The position numbers were made by a program, and so were the translations under genes. Under the pieces are notes generated by a model, which saw only the letters and a list, made by a program, of their open reading frames with translations, was not told the DNA's origin and ran no database searches. Positions 1 to 8,456 of a stretch of 64,000 nucleotides of DNA are shown here, piece by piece. Positions within the stretch are counted from its first letter, which is position 1; each line of letters starts with the position of its first letter. Origin of the DNA: Foliimonas ilicis (GTDB lineage: Bacteria > Pseudomonadota > Alphaproteobacteria > Rhizobiales > Rhizobiaceae); assembly GCF_039939195.1 (NCBI RefSeq), contig NZ_JBDUUH010000003.1, positions 310,001 to 374,000 on the forward strand, read 5' to 3'.

Positions 1-493
1 CCGGACGCGGGGCTTCATAAGGATCGTAAGTGCCGCGAACAGCGCCGATCATCCGGAGAATGCTGATTGTGCCGATGCATATTGCAGTCGGGATGACGAT
101 GCCGAACACCCAGATCATCGACATGCCGGTGACAGGCGCGCGGTTTGTCGAGGTGATGCCGGATTGCTGCCAGGCACCCGAAAGGAGCAGCCAGCATGCG
201 TAAAGGATCAGTCCGTTGGCGACGAACAGCAGCACCCGGCGTATCGATGGGCGCACCGAGGCAACGACCAGATCAAAGCCCATATGCTGGTGGTTCCGCA
301 TGGCGACGATTGCGCCGATGAAGATGAGCCAGACGAAGAAGAAGCGTGAAAGCTCTTCCGAAATGTCGATACCGGAACTGAACAGATAGCGCAGGACGAC
401 ATTGCCGAAGACCATCGCCGTCATGCCGGCCAGCAGCAGAACGAGCACAAGCTCCAGAAATTTGAAAAACAGGTCGATCGTTTTCTCGATCAT
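1..493 (-). CDS. TRAP transporter small permease, DctQ type (3' end outside window)
   Basis: Translating the minus strand from the ATG at 493 gives 164 open codons running off the window edge. The protein begins MIEKTIDLFFKFLELVLVL and has the DctQ pattern: a first membrane helix at about residues 7-30, then RYLFSSGIDISEELSRF, a second helix (FVWLIFIGAIVAMR), a conserved histidine-containing loop (NHQHMGFDL), and two further hydrophobic segments. DctQ is the 4-helix subunit of tripartite, binding-protein-dependent organic-acid transporters. The start codon overlaps the SDR stop codon as ATGA, so the genes are translationally coupled. The large permease (DctM) and binding protein (DctP) would be expected beyond position 1. 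The family call is firm; the substrate is unknown and can only be guessed from the neighbouring dehydrogenase and lyase. Confidence 0.85.
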   Translation of the reverse strand, partial: MIEKTIDLFFKFLELVLVLLLAGMTAMVFGNVVLRYLFSSGIDISEELSRFFFVWLIFIGAIVAMRNHQHMGFDLVVASVRPSIRRVLLFVANGLILYACWLLLSGAWQQSGITSTNRAPVTGMSMIWVFGIVIPTAICIGTISILRMIGAVRGTYDPYEAPRP

Positions 494-1218
494 TTCCTTC
501 CTCCCGAAACGGTAATCACTTCCCCGGTGGTGTAAGGCGCGGAAAACAGCAGCCAGATGACGGCTTCCGCGACTTCATCAGCCGTTCCGAGGCGGCGAAG
601 GGGTATGCTTGCGACACGGCTTTCCATTTCCGAACGGTCGGCGAAAACGTCTTTTTGAATGTCCGTATCGATGATGCCGGGGGCCAGAGCATTGACCCGG
701 ATCGCCGGTGCCAACTCACGCGCCATGGCAAGCGTCAGCGATTGAATCGCGCCCTTGCTGGCAGCGTAGGCGGCGTTCCCGGCAGCCCCGCCATTGTTGG
801 CGGCAATCGACGACAGGTTGACGATGGCAGCCTTCGGGTGGTCGGCACGCCGGTTGAGAAAGGCGCTGGAAACGACGAAGGCGCTGCGCACATTGACCGC
901 GAGCACGCGGTCGATTTCGGCAGGATCAATCGCGTCGAGCGCCATGCGGCGGCCAATGATTCCCGCATTGTTGACTAGATGCGTCGGCACCCAGCCTGAT
1001 TCTGCGAGATCTGCCGCGGCGCGATCTACCGCTGCCGAGTCCGAAACATCCACTTTTGCAGTGATTGCCTGGTCGCCAAATTTCGTCTGCGCTGTTTCGA
1101 GACGGGCTTCATCCAAATCCCAAAGCACGACGCGTGCGCCGCCTGCCACTGCCGCATCGGCAATAGCGCGGCCGATACCGGCTGCACCGCCGGTTATCAA
1201 AACGACTGCGTCTTTCAT
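490..1218 (-). CDS. SDR-family NAD(P)-dependent oxidoreductase
   Basis: A 242-residue classical short-chain dehydrogenase, the usual length for the family. The cofactor motif TGGAAGIG is at residues 9-16, the NNAG motif at 83-86, the catalytic serine in NLSSIAA near 136-137, and the YxxxK pair is Y151/K155. A conserved PG-type turn (LAPGIIDTD) and a C-terminal TGEVITVSGG strand complete the fold. Such enzymes oxidise or reduce hydroxyl/keto groups using NAD(H) or NADP(H) in the cytoplasm. The start ATG overlaps the stop of the upstream lyase gene (ATGA at 1215-1218) and its stop overlaps dctQ in the same way, so it is the middle gene of a tight operon. It probably acts on the acid imported by the TRAP system; the substrate cannot be read from the sequence. 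Confidence 0.9.
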   Translation of the reverse strand: MKDAVVLITGGAAGIGRAIADAAVAGGARVVLWDLDEARLETAQTKFGDQAITAKVDVSDSAAVDRAAADLAESGWVPTHLVNNAGIIGRRMALDAIDPAEIDRVLAVNVRSAFVVSSAFLNRRADHPKAAIVNLSSIAANNGGAAGNAAYAASKGAIQSLTLAMARELAPAIRVNALAPGIIDTDIQKDVFADRSEMESRVASIPLRRLGTADEVAEAVIWLLFSAPYTTGEVITVSGGRK

Positions 1219-2075
1219 CGACCGAATTTCTCGTCCAGATTCTGATGAAACCGCAGATCGACGATGTCGCAGAAATCCGCATAGCTATGCTTGGCAGGCC
1301 CACCCTCTGGCGCGCCCGTGTCGCGCAGATTGGCCAGCGCATCGGCCATAGCGCGCGTGGCGCTGAGTAGCGTGGTCAGCGCGTAGAAGACGACGGTGAA
1401 GCCCATTTCCTGAAGGTCCGAAGCCTTCAGCGCGACAGTCTCATTACCGTCCACGATGGACACGACCTTAGGTCCGGTCACAGCTTTTGCGACGGCCTCG
1501 ACTTCGGAAATCTTCTTGATGCCGTCGACGAAAACCAGATCGACGCCCGCGTCCTGATAATATTTCGCGCGGGTAATTGCTTCGTCTGCACCCATGGCTT
1601 GCAGTGCGTCCGTACGGCCGATCACGACCAGATCGTCATTGCCGCGCGCTTCCAGCGCCACTTTCAGCCGCAAGAACGCTTCATCGCGCTCCATCAGCTT
1701 CACGCCAGCCATCTGGCCGCATCTCTTCGGCGCGACCTGGTCCTCGAGATGGATCGCGGCAACGCCCGCCTGGATATATTCGCGAACGGTGCGGTGAATG
1801 TTCGATGGACCGCCATAGCCGGTGTCGGCATCGGCAATGACGGGGATCGAGACGGCACGCGTCATGTTGCGTGCATGCTCGGTCATCTCGGTCTGGGTAA
1901 GGAGGCCGATATCGGGTGTGCCGAGCCGTGCTGCCGTTGCGCCAAAGCCGGTCATGTAGACGGCCTCGAAGCCTGCCTGCTCGACAAGCCGCGCGCTCAA
2001 ACTGTCAGGCGCGCCGGGCGCAGCCAAAATCTTGGGGCCTCGCAGCAGGCTGCGAAGTTTTTCGGTCTGGTTCAT
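1215..2075 (-). CDS. Isocitrate lyase/PEP mutase family protein (2-methylisocitrate-lyase-like)
   Basis: A 286-residue TIM-barrel enzyme of the isocitrate lyase/PEP mutase superfamily. Visible family landmarks are the N-terminal PGAPDSLSARL, the metal-binding DADTGYG (82-88), HLEDQ with E111/D112, and the gating-loop motif KRCG (117-120) with the catalytic cysteine C119. The residue after KRCG is glutamine, where lyases of this family usually have histidine (KRCGH). Members cleave or rearrange 2-hydroxy or 2-oxo acids, for example methylisocitrate or dimethylmalate, or decarboxylate oxaloacetate. It is the first enzyme gene after the GntR regulator (4-nt gap) and is coupled to the SDR gene. 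Together they suggest a pathway that oxidises and then cleaves a branched or hydroxylated organic acid. The exact reaction is not assigned. Confidence 0.85.
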   Translation of the reverse strand: MNQTEKLRSLLRGPKILAAPGAPDSLSARLVEQAGFEAVYMTGFGATAARLGTPDIGLLTQTEMTEHARNMTRAVSIPVIADADTGYGGPSNIHRTVREYIQAGVAAIHLEDQVAPKRCGQMAGVKLMERDEAFLRLKVALEARGNDDLVVIGRTDALQAMGADEAITRAKYYQDAGVDLVFVDGIKKISEVEAVAKAVTGPKVVSIVDGNETVALKASDLQEMGFTVVFYALTTLLSATRAMADALANLRDTGAPEGGPAKHSYADFCDIVDLRFHQNLDEKFGR

Positions 2076-2078
2076 CGA

Positions 2079-2798
2079 TTAAGCTTTCTTTGCGCTCTGG
2101 GCGACAGGCAGCGCGTCTTGGGCGACGCGCAATGTTCTGCCGATATGCTCTTCAAGAATGCGATGCAGCGCACTGACATCCCTGGCTTTTATCATTTCAA
2201 CGATCTGCCGGTGTTCGTCGTAGCTCGCGTCACGGCGCTGACGGTAGGGAACAGTCAGCACAGTACGCAACGTGGCCAGCCGCCCCTCGGCAAGCTGGAA
2301 TGCCTCCTGAACAAAACGATTGCCGCAATGGTCGAAGAAGGAGCGGTGGAATGCGGTATCTGCGCGTGCATAACCGCGCTGATCTCCGCTGTCCTGCGCC
2401 TCTGACATAGCGCCCACCTGCATTTGTGCGGCGCGGATCAAGCCAGCGAGATCGCGATCCATCGAAAGCTTCAAAGCCTGGGTTTCGAGCATCAGCCGGT
2501 ATTCGCAGAGCTCTTCGACATCGGCGAGGGTGGGCGAGAATACGAAACTGCCGCGCTTGGGACGCACGATCACAAGGCCCGTCTGCTGCAATTGCATGAG
2601 CGCATCGCGAACCGGAGTACGGCTTACGCCGAACGCTTCCGCCAGCTTGTCTTCGGAAATGTTTTCACCCAGCGCGAACTGACCCTCGATGATCGCTTCG
2701 CGCAAACGCTCGACGACCAGCTCGGTCAGCGAACGTGGCTGCTTTATCCGAAGATTTTTCACTTCGCCCAATTTCGATTGTCCTCCCGAAACGACCAT
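2079..2798 (-). CDS. GntR/FCD-family transcriptional regulator
   Basis: An FadR-subfamily GntR regulator: an N-terminal winged helix (VVERLREAIIEGQFALGENIS, then the recognition helix VSRTPVRDALMQLQQTGLV) followed by an all-helical FCD ligand domain (ELCEYRLMLETQALKLS, DTAFHRSFFDHCGNRF, EHRQIVEMIKARD), whose D/H/H pattern suggests metal-assisted carboxylate binding. It precedes the lyase-SDR-TRAP genes by 4 nt and probably represses them until the pathway acid binds. The open frame extends to 2879, but a good -35/-10 pair at 2824-2851 would put the transcript start below that, so I use ATG 2798. A TTG at 2771, about 10 nt after a GGGAGG, is another candidate start. Confidence 0.85.
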   Translation of the reverse strand: MVVSGGQSKLGEVKNLRIKQPRSLTELVVERLREAIIEGQFALGENISEDKLAEAFGVSRTPVRDALMQLQQTGLVIVRPKRGSFVFSPTLADVEELCEYRLMLETQALKLSMDRDLAGLIRAAQMQVGAMSEAQDSGDQRGYARADTAFHRSFFDHCGNRFVQEAFQLAEGRLATLRTVLTVPYRQRRDASYDEHRQIVEMIKARDVSALHRILEEHIGRTLRVAQDALPVAQSAKKA

Positions 2799-2813
2799 AG
2801 ACTCGGCTCGTTC

Positions 2814-2851
2814 TGTTATATGTAACATACTGAGCGTAACACTTATGTCAA
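2814..2851 (-). promoter_or_regulatory. Probable promoter and operator of the GntR-lyase-SDR-TRAP operon
   Basis: On the minus strand a consensus -35 TTGACA (2851-2846) is followed after 16 nt by TATGTT (2829-2824), a plausible -10. Overlapping the -10 is the inverted repeat TGTTA-N4-TAACA (2814-2827), the kind of short dyad bound by FadR-type GntR dimers. A second GTAACA copy lies at 2837-2842 between the two promoter boxes. The layout fits autorepression by the adjacent regulator. Inferred from sequence only. Confidence 0.5.
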
Positions 2852-3185
2852 TCAACCGAAGTTTGAGCCTTGTTGACAAGTGTCAATTCGAGACCCGCCC
2901 ATGCGCCGAAAAGCATGCCGGAATTCATTCAGTTGAGTTGTGGGAAGCGCTGACCGGGTGCTACAAAACAGGGGCTTGTGTCGCGTAAACCAGAATCGGG
3001 CTGCTCCGCGTATAAGCAAGCTCGCCGAATCGACGGCGGGAATCTTCAAGGCGGCAAACACCTGACCTAAGGACGGCTTTTTACGTGACCGGTTTATCCC
3101 ACTCGACGGCGCTCAGTGCCAAGTCGTATCGCGGCCTGTTTGCCTTCATGGGCTGCGGCCTGGTTGTAGCGGGGTAAGGCCGTTC
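2852..3185. other. Intergenic region between the GntR regulator and the MFS gene
   Basis: About 330 bp without a convincing gene. It holds a perfect short dyad TTGACA-AG-TGTCAA at 2873-2886, which could be a regulator site or a promoter element read on either strand, and otherwise no clear structure. A GTG-initiated open frame at 3084 ends just before the MFS start and has no recognisable relatives. Confidence 0.4.
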
Positions 3186-4361
3186 ATGGGATATCAAAGG
3201 CGCGGCCTCGTCCTGCGGCTCGCCGTACCGATCCTGATTTCCGCCTGTCTGGCGCAGACCATCGTGCCAGTTGTGCGCATCGCTGCCAGCTATCGCGCGG
3301 TCGGCGCAGGGATGACAGCCACAGAAATCCTGGCACTTTCCTCCGCCTTCGCGATTTTGCCTGTATTCGTTGCCACCAGCATGGGTCGTTACAACGACCG
3401 GCATGGCGCGGGCCGCGCGGCGCTGGCAGGAGCCATCGCCATGGTCGTCGCATGCATCATGTTTGCAATTCCCATTGTCTCTCTGCCCTGGCTGCTGATT
3501 GCATCTGCAGTCCTTGGCTTGGGCCAGACATTGCAGATTACTGCCATTCAAGGTGAGATATCGACGTTTCGATCGCCTCAGCAACGCGACCGGATGGTCG
3601 GCAATCTGATGGTCTGGCAGGCTGTAGGACAGGTGGTGGCTCCACTCGTGCTGAGTGTCGTTTCCCTGGCCGGAACGGACATGCTGGTCGAGAACATGAT
3701 CGCCGTCTCGCTGGCGCTCTCAGTGTTATCCATATTGCTTGGAATAGTGCTGTTCCTCAATTGCGCTCGACCTGTGAAGACGGACGCAGCTCCGCTGCCT
3801 ATGCGGCAGATCCTTTCAAGCCCTGGACTGATTTGGGTCATGGTCACAGGTGCCCTTTGCGTGGCGGTGCAGGATCTGACGCTGGTCTATATGCCGGTCG
3901 TTGGCGTCGAGCGTGAAATTTCGCCGTCGGTCATCGGCCTCGTGCTGACCCTGTTTGCGCTTGGGCAGATGACCGCTCGCGTTTTCTACGGCACAGCGAT
4001 GCGCAAAATCGGAAAGGTGCGACTGATGGTGATTTCGGTGATCGTCACCGGACTGGCCATCTGCCTCCTCGCAACGCCGGTGTCAGCCATAGGCCTGGGG
4101 CTTGGCCTCTCTATTTCGGGAATCGCACTCGGTTTCGCCGTCACGTCGTCTGTTTCATTGACGATGCAACTTGCGCCTGCAACGGCTCGCGCGACGAGCC
4201 TTGGCCTTCGCCTCGCAATTAATCGTGCCGGACAGTTTGCAATGCCTCTGGCCGCGGGCATGGCTGCAAGCTTGATGGGGGCAGGAGCCGTCTTTTTGGT
4301 GACAGGCGCGCTGGTGACCGCTAGCGGAATGCTACGCCCGAAAAAGCTAAAAATGTCATAG
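3186..4361 (+). CDS. MFS transporter
   Basis: A 391-residue integral membrane protein with about twelve hydrophobic helices in two halves, typical of the major facilitator superfamily. The loop between helices 2 and 3 carries the family signature in the form GRYNDRHGAGRAAL (residues about 67-80). The second half has the related loop GTAMRKIGKVR. The start ATG has a GGGGTAAGG stretch about 5 nt upstream. It stands alone on the plus strand, divergent from the GntR operon and convergent with the siderophore reductase gene, so neither neighbour gives a substrate. An efflux or uptake role for a small organic compound is likely; nothing visible discriminates between them. Confidence 0.85.
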   Translation: MGYQRRGLVLRLAVPILISACLAQTIVPVVRIAASYRAVGAGMTATEILALSSAFAILPVFVATSMGRYNDRHGAGRAALAGAIAMVVACIMFAIPIVSLPWLLIASAVLGLGQTLQITAIQGEISTFRSPQQRDRMVGNLMVWQAVGQVVAPLVLSVVSLAGTDMLVENMIAVSLALSVLSILLGIVLFLNCARPVKTDAAPLPMRQILSSPGLIWVMVTGALCVAVQDLTLVYMPVVGVEREISPSVIGLVLTLFALGQMTARVFYGTAMRKIGKVRLMVISVIVTGLAICLLATPVSAIGLGLGLSISGIALGFAVTSSVSLTMQLAPATARATSLGLRLAINRAGQFAMPLAAGMAASLMGAGAVFLVTGALVTASGMLRPKKLKMS

Positions 4362-4480
4362 GCGGCACTCAGATAGACCCTTTCGAACCTCAGTCGATTT
4401 CGTCGCCTTCATCGTCGGACGTAACCCATCCAAAGTTAGGTCAGTCCGTCCCGGATGAACGCGAAAACGACGATTATCTG

Positions 4481-5587
4481 CTAATCGGCGGTCAATTTAC
4501 GAGCGTCGTCGCCTTCCACCCCGCGCCGCCAATAGGCAACGACCAAATGCTCTTCGCGCGAAAGCTTTCTTTCGTTGCGCAGATATTTCCTGATCGTGCG
4601 GAACGACGCATGCTCGCAGCCGACCCATGCAAATACGCGTTCGGTTTCTGGCCACTCGATTTTGGAAATCGCCTTGTACAGCAGATCTGTGGTTCCGGGC
4701 TCCGCGCCATTGCGGTTAAGCCAGCGAAGATCGAGTTGCGCATTTGAAACCAAGTCCTGCTCTTCGGCCTCGCTGTCGATCTCGATCAAAGCTTTGACTT
4801 TGGCCGTTGCAGGCAATCGCTCAAGAAGCTTGCCGATTGCGGGCAGGGCGGTTTCGTCGCCTGCAAGCAGATACCAGTCCGCCTCGCCTGCCGATCCGCC
4901 GCCTGGGCCTGTCATGCCGACAATGTCGCCTGGTTTTGCGTTGCTGGCAAAGTTGGAGCCGGGGCTGTTCGACCCTTCATGCAGGACCATATCGATGTCG
5001 AGCATGTCGTTTTCCGGGTCGAGATTGCGGATCGTGTAGACCCGCGCCTGAGGCCGGTCGGAACCTTCGGGCCAAACGGGACGTCCATCCTCACCCATCA
5101 ACGGCCATTTTGGTGCGGTTGAATTTTCAGCCGGAAACAGAAGCCGCACATGCAGTCCGCCGACTGCAAAACGGGCGAGATTTTCACCCCTTAGCGTAAC
5201 CCGGCGCATATGCGGTGTGATATTTTCAGATTTCACGACCCGCATTTCGCGAAAATAGGGCAGCAGGCTGCCAGCGGCGCCATGTCCGGTCCAAACGATT
5301 TTCGGCTTTTCATCGCCTGCAAACGCCAGCAGATGTTCTGCCATGGCGAGCTTGATAAAGGTCAGGTAGGTTTCGTCCGATCCTTGAGCTGCGATTGTCA
5401 GTGCATCCGCGCCGGCATGCAATTTCGCGCGGCCGAAGTCGGTTTCGATATCGGCTCTGTCCTCCATCTGCGTGACCCGTCCATGTTCCTCGAAATGGCT
5501 GCACAGCTTCGCCATAAGGTCGCGAGAATCCGGGAAAACGACCCGTGTTTCGGCGGAAAAAGCGAATTTCTCAGGGATTTTCTTCAT
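4481..5587 (-). CDS. Siderophore-interacting ferric reductase with N-terminal DUF2218 domain
   Basis: Read from ATG 5587 the product has 368 residues. Residues 1 to about 100 match DUF2218 (AETRVVFPDSRDLMAKLCSHFEEH and FGRAKLHAGADALTI patterns). The rest is a SIP/ViuB flavoprotein: ITPHMRRVTLRGENL, the FAD-binding RVYTIRNLDPEND, and the C-terminal reductase part WYLLAGDETALPAIGKLLE and WVGCEHASFRTIRKYL. SIP enzymes reduce ferric siderophores in the cytoplasm to release Fe(II). It is the last gene of the fhu operon, 13 nt after the fhuB stop, which fits a role in unloading imported ferric hydroxamate. The frame is open back to 5815, but that part overlaps fhuB coding sequence and looks non-homologous, so it was excluded. 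Confidence 0.9.
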   Translation of the reverse strand: MKKIPEKFAFSAETRVVFPDSRDLMAKLCSHFEEHGRVTQMEDRADIETDFGRAKLHAGADALTIAAQGSDETYLTFIKLAMAEHLLAFAGDEKPKIVWTGHGAAGSLLPYFREMRVVKSENITPHMRRVTLRGENLARFAVGGLHVRLLFPAENSTAPKWPLMGEDGRPVWPEGSDRPQARVYTIRNLDPENDMLDIDMVLHEGSNSPGSNFASNAKPGDIVGMTGPGGGSAGEADWYLLAGDETALPAIGKLLERLPATAKVKALIEIDSEAEEQDLVSNAQLDLRWLNRNGAEPGTTDLLYKAISKIEWPETERVFAWVGCEHASFRTIRKYLRNERKLSREEHLVVAYWRRGVEGDDARKLTAD

Positions 5588-5600
5588 AATCGACGCATTT

Positions 5601-7580
5601 CTAACTGTTTCGAACGCGTCCGCGCCCAAGAAGCCATACGAGATACGGGCCTCCGAGAAGCGATGCGAACAGGCCCAGTGGAAGTTGATATGGAAAGGCC
5701 ACCATGCGGGCAAGCCAGTCCGAAAGCACCATGAGACCGCTTCCAATGAGAATTGCGCCGAAAAGATGCGGTAGAACGCGGCCAAAACCGACGAGACGGG
5801 AAAGATGCGGCGCAATCAAGCCGATAAAGCTGAGCGGACCGACGAAAAGCGCTGCCGTGGCGGTGAGCAGCCCGGCAAGCAGGACGAGCGCTGTCCGGCT
5901 CGCATTGAGCGGCACGCCTAGTGAACGTGCAGTGCCTTCGCCCAGCGGCAGCACTTCCAGCCAGCGCGCCATCGGCATCAGCGGCAATAGAAGGACGATC
6001 GCTGCGGCAATGCCGTACCAGGCATATTCGGGCGTGACGTCGTTCGTCGAGCCGCTCAGCCAGCGCAATATGCCGAATGCTTCCGGTTTTCCGGTAGCGA
6101 TGATGGCAGTCAGCACTGCGCTGCATAGCGCGCCCATTGCCACGCCTGCGAGCAAGAGCCGTTCCGGCCCGAGCCGTCCACGACGCGAAATGATCAACAT
6201 CGCAAGCAGCACGAGCGTTGCGCCGATTGCCGACGCGACCAATTGAACGGGAAGGCTGGGCGCGGCAAAAAGGAAGAGCGCTGCGGCAAGCCCGACGCCT
6301 GCACCCGATCCGACACCAAGGATTTCCGGGCTGGCGAGCGGGTTTGCGGTGATGCGCTGTAACACGGCGCCAGCCGCTGCAAGCATCGCACCGGCTGTTG
6401 CGGCGACGATGACACGCGGCAGCCGCCACGGCATGAGATCGCTGAACAGATCGCCGGTTGCGAAATTCCAGCCATCGGTTCCTCTGCCCAATGACAGGGC
6501 TACGAAGCCGATGAGCAAAACGGCGACGCCTATCAGTGCAGAAAGAAGAACCGGATTTCGTGCCCGCCCCCCTGCAGCGCCGCCCATATTGAGCGTCGGC
6601 CATTCGAACATGCGAAGGCGCGGTAGCAGCCAGAGAAGCAGCGGACCGCCGAGCAGGGCAGTGGCCGCGCCGGTGGGAATGCGTTCACCGCCGCTTCCGG
6701 CGAAGAGTTGCACCAGCCCATCGGTAAGCCAGAGCAGGATCGCGCCGATCAGCGGAGCCGCAACCAGTCTTTGCTTCAACGATCGCGCGCCGCTGAGCTG
6801 AGCAAGAGCAGGGGCCGCCAGTCCGACAAAGCCAATGACACCGACATGCGCCGTAACGGTCGTCGCAAGCCAGATCGCAATGGCGATAACCATGAAGCGC
6901 GTTGTTTGCGACCCGATGCCGAGGCTGCGCGCAGATGCGTCGTCCAGCGCCAATATCGCCAGCGGCCGCAAAAGAAGCACTGCTGCGAAAAGCGCTGGCA
7001 GGAAACGCCAGGCAATCGCGATCGATGAATCCCAGCTTTGCTGCGTGAGAGAACCGCCACCCCAGATGAACAGCGAGAACATGTATTCGCCATTGGCGAG
7101 AATAAGTGCAGCGCTTGCGGCAGTCGCGGTAAGCGCTGTCATCATACCGGCCAGAACCACAGACACCGGCTCCAGCCCACGCCGCCATGTCAGCGACAGA
7201 ATGAGCGCGACGGCCAGAACGCCGCCGACGAGTGCTACGCCTTCGCGCGCATTTTCCATGAGGAACGGCGCGTAGATGGTGGATGCCGCCATTGCGAGTT
7301 GCGCGCCTGCCGCAACGCCAAGCGTTGATGGTTCCGCGAGCGGATTACGCAAAACCCTTTGCAGCAAAAGACCGGAAAGCCCGAGCGCCGCACCAGAAAT
7401 CAGAGCTATCGCCGCGCGCGGAAGCACGCTGTTGAAGAAAATAACCGAATCCAGATCAGCGGGCAGGGCCGGGCCGCGTCCGAGCACAAAGCTCGACACC
7501 TGAAATGCGAAAAGCATCGCTGCCAGCAAAGCCAGCCCAAACCAGAGAAGCACGCCGCGGCGAAGCATGGTCTTAGCCAT
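5601..7580 (-). CDS. fhuB: Ferric hydroxamate ABC transporter permease FhuB (double-length)
   Basis: A 659-residue protein made of two tandem FecCD-type permease halves of about 330 residues each. Both halves carry the family landmarks: PRAAIALISGAALGLSGLLL with NPLAEPSTLGVAAG in the first, and PRVIVAATAGAMLAAAGAVL with NPLASPEILGVGSG in the second, followed by FVGLAAPALAQ and FIGLIAPHLSRL near the ATPase-contacting loops. A fused double permease is diagnostic of FhuB, which passes Fe(III)-hydroxamates through the inner membrane with FhuC and FhuD. The start was set at ATG 7580 (MAKTMLRRG), overlapping the fhuD stop by 8 nt; an upstream in-frame codon at 7619 would add 13 residues lying inside fhuD. 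Confidence 0.93.
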   Translation of the reverse strand: MAKTMLRRGVLLWFGLALLAAMLFAFQVSSFVLGRGPALPADLDSVIFFNSVLPRAAIALISGAALGLSGLLLQRVLRNPLAEPSTLGVAAGAQLAMAASTIYAPFLMENAREGVALVGGVLAVALILSLTWRRGLEPVSVVLAGMMTALTATAASAALILANGEYMFSLFIWGGGSLTQQSWDSSIAIAWRFLPALFAAVLLLRPLAILALDDASARSLGIGSQTTRFMVIAIAIWLATTVTAHVGVIGFVGLAAPALAQLSGARSLKQRLVAAPLIGAILLWLTDGLVQLFAGSGGERIPTGAATALLGGPLLLWLLPRLRMFEWPTLNMGGAAGGRARNPVLLSALIGVAVLLIGFVALSLGRGTDGWNFATGDLFSDLMPWRLPRVIVAATAGAMLAAAGAVLQRITANPLASPEILGVGSGAGVGLAAALFLFAAPSLPVQLVASAIGATLVLLAMLIISRRGRLGPERLLLAGVAMGALCSAVLTAIIATGKPEAFGILRWLSGSTNDVTPEYAWYGIAAAIVLLLPLMPMARWLEVLPLGEGTARSLGVPLNASRTALVLLAGLLTATAALFVGPLSFIGLIAPHLSRLVGFGRVLPHLFGAILIGSGLMVLSDWLARMVAFPYQLPLGLFASLLGGPYLVWLLGRGRVRNS

Positions 7581-8451
7581 TGGCAGATGCCTGCGCTGAA
7601 AGCATGGATTGTGCGGCAAGCCTGGCGAAACGCCGGGCTACGGGCAGCGCGCCAAAATGATTGACCGGATCGATAATGGAGACGCGGTTTTGCGCGACCA
7701 TCGGCAAGGCTTTCCACAAGGCGCTGGTGGAGAGCGTCCAGCGTGCTTCCGGCGGAATCGGCGCAATGATGATGACCCGCGCTTGCGGATTGTTTGCCAA
7801 TGCTTCCAGCCCGACGGGCGCTGCTGCCGAGTAACTCGTATCTTCCTGCCAGGCATTTTCGAGGCCCAGCCTGCTCAGCACATCGCCGAACATGCTGTCG
7901 CGTCCGAATGCCCGGAAATGCCGCGGATCGCCTATGCTGATAATGTAGACCCGCCGTTTCTCCAGTCCGGAAAGCGATATGCGCAAGGCGTTGATCTCTT
8001 TGTTGCTTTCATCGATCAGAGTGACGGCTTTTGCTTCAAGACCGAGTGCTTTTCCAAGCAGCAACGTCGCGTCTTCGGCAAGTGCATAGGGTGGGCTTCC
8101 GGGCAGATAGACCGGCGCGGAGAAGACCGGCGCGATGCGTTCCAGACTACCCCTTTGGCCTTCATAGAAATTGGAACTGAGGATCAGGTCGGGCCCCGCG
8201 CTGCGCAGCAATTCGTAGTTTGGTGTGCCGCGCAGGCCAAGATCGGCGACGCTTTCAGGCACTGCCGGTTCGATGGCTATCTCACGGAACTGCTTGAGTT
8301 CGGTCGCGGCAATCGGCACGACGCCAAGCGCAAGCGCGGTTTCGAACATTGCCCAGTCGATAGCCGCAACACGCGAAGGCGTCGCGCGCGCCAGCGTCGG
8401 TGACAACGCCGCGCCCGCGAGAACCCCGATTGCCTGTCTGCGTGTCAGCAT
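7573..8451 (-). CDS. fhuD: Iron-siderophore periplasmic binding protein FhuD
   Basis: 292 residues. The N-terminus MLTRRQAIGVLAGAALS has twin arginines at residues 4-5 and a hydrophobic stretch ending in LARA, so Tat-type export is likely. The mature part has the FhuD/BtuF fold signatures: RVAAIDWAMFETALALGV at the N-lobe, DLGLRGTPNYELLRSAGPDLIL, and the long helix between lobes (AKAVTLIDESNKEINALRISL). It binds ferric hydroxamates in the periplasm and delivers them to FhuB. It starts 5 nt after the fhuC stop and overlaps fhuB by 8 nt, so it is co-translated with both. FhuD assignment rests mainly on the double-length permease next to it. Confidence 0.88.
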   Translation of the reverse strand: MLTRRQAIGVLAGAALSPTLARATPSRVAAIDWAMFETALALGVVPIAATELKQFREIAIEPAVPESVADLGLRGTPNYELLRSAGPDLILSSNFYEGQRGSLERIAPVFSAPVYLPGSPPYALAEDATLLLGKALGLEAKAVTLIDESNKEINALRISLSGLEKRRVYIISIGDPRHFRAFGRDSMFGDVLSRLGLENAWQEDTSYSAAAPVGLEALANNPQARVIIIAPIPPEARWTLSTSALWKALPMVAQNRVSIIDPVNHFGALPVARRFARLAAQSMLSAQASANG

Positions 8452-8456
8452 CGCGT

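Noticed and set aside
4362..4480. Possible small gene or gene remnant between the MFS and SIP genes
   Set aside because: Only about 15 codons are open in the best frame on the minus strand before a stop; nothing recognisable.
5588..5815. N-terminal extension of the siderophore-interacting protein
   Set aside because: The extra 76 residues overlap fhuB in another frame and do not resemble DUF2218 proteins, which begin near the ATG at 5587.
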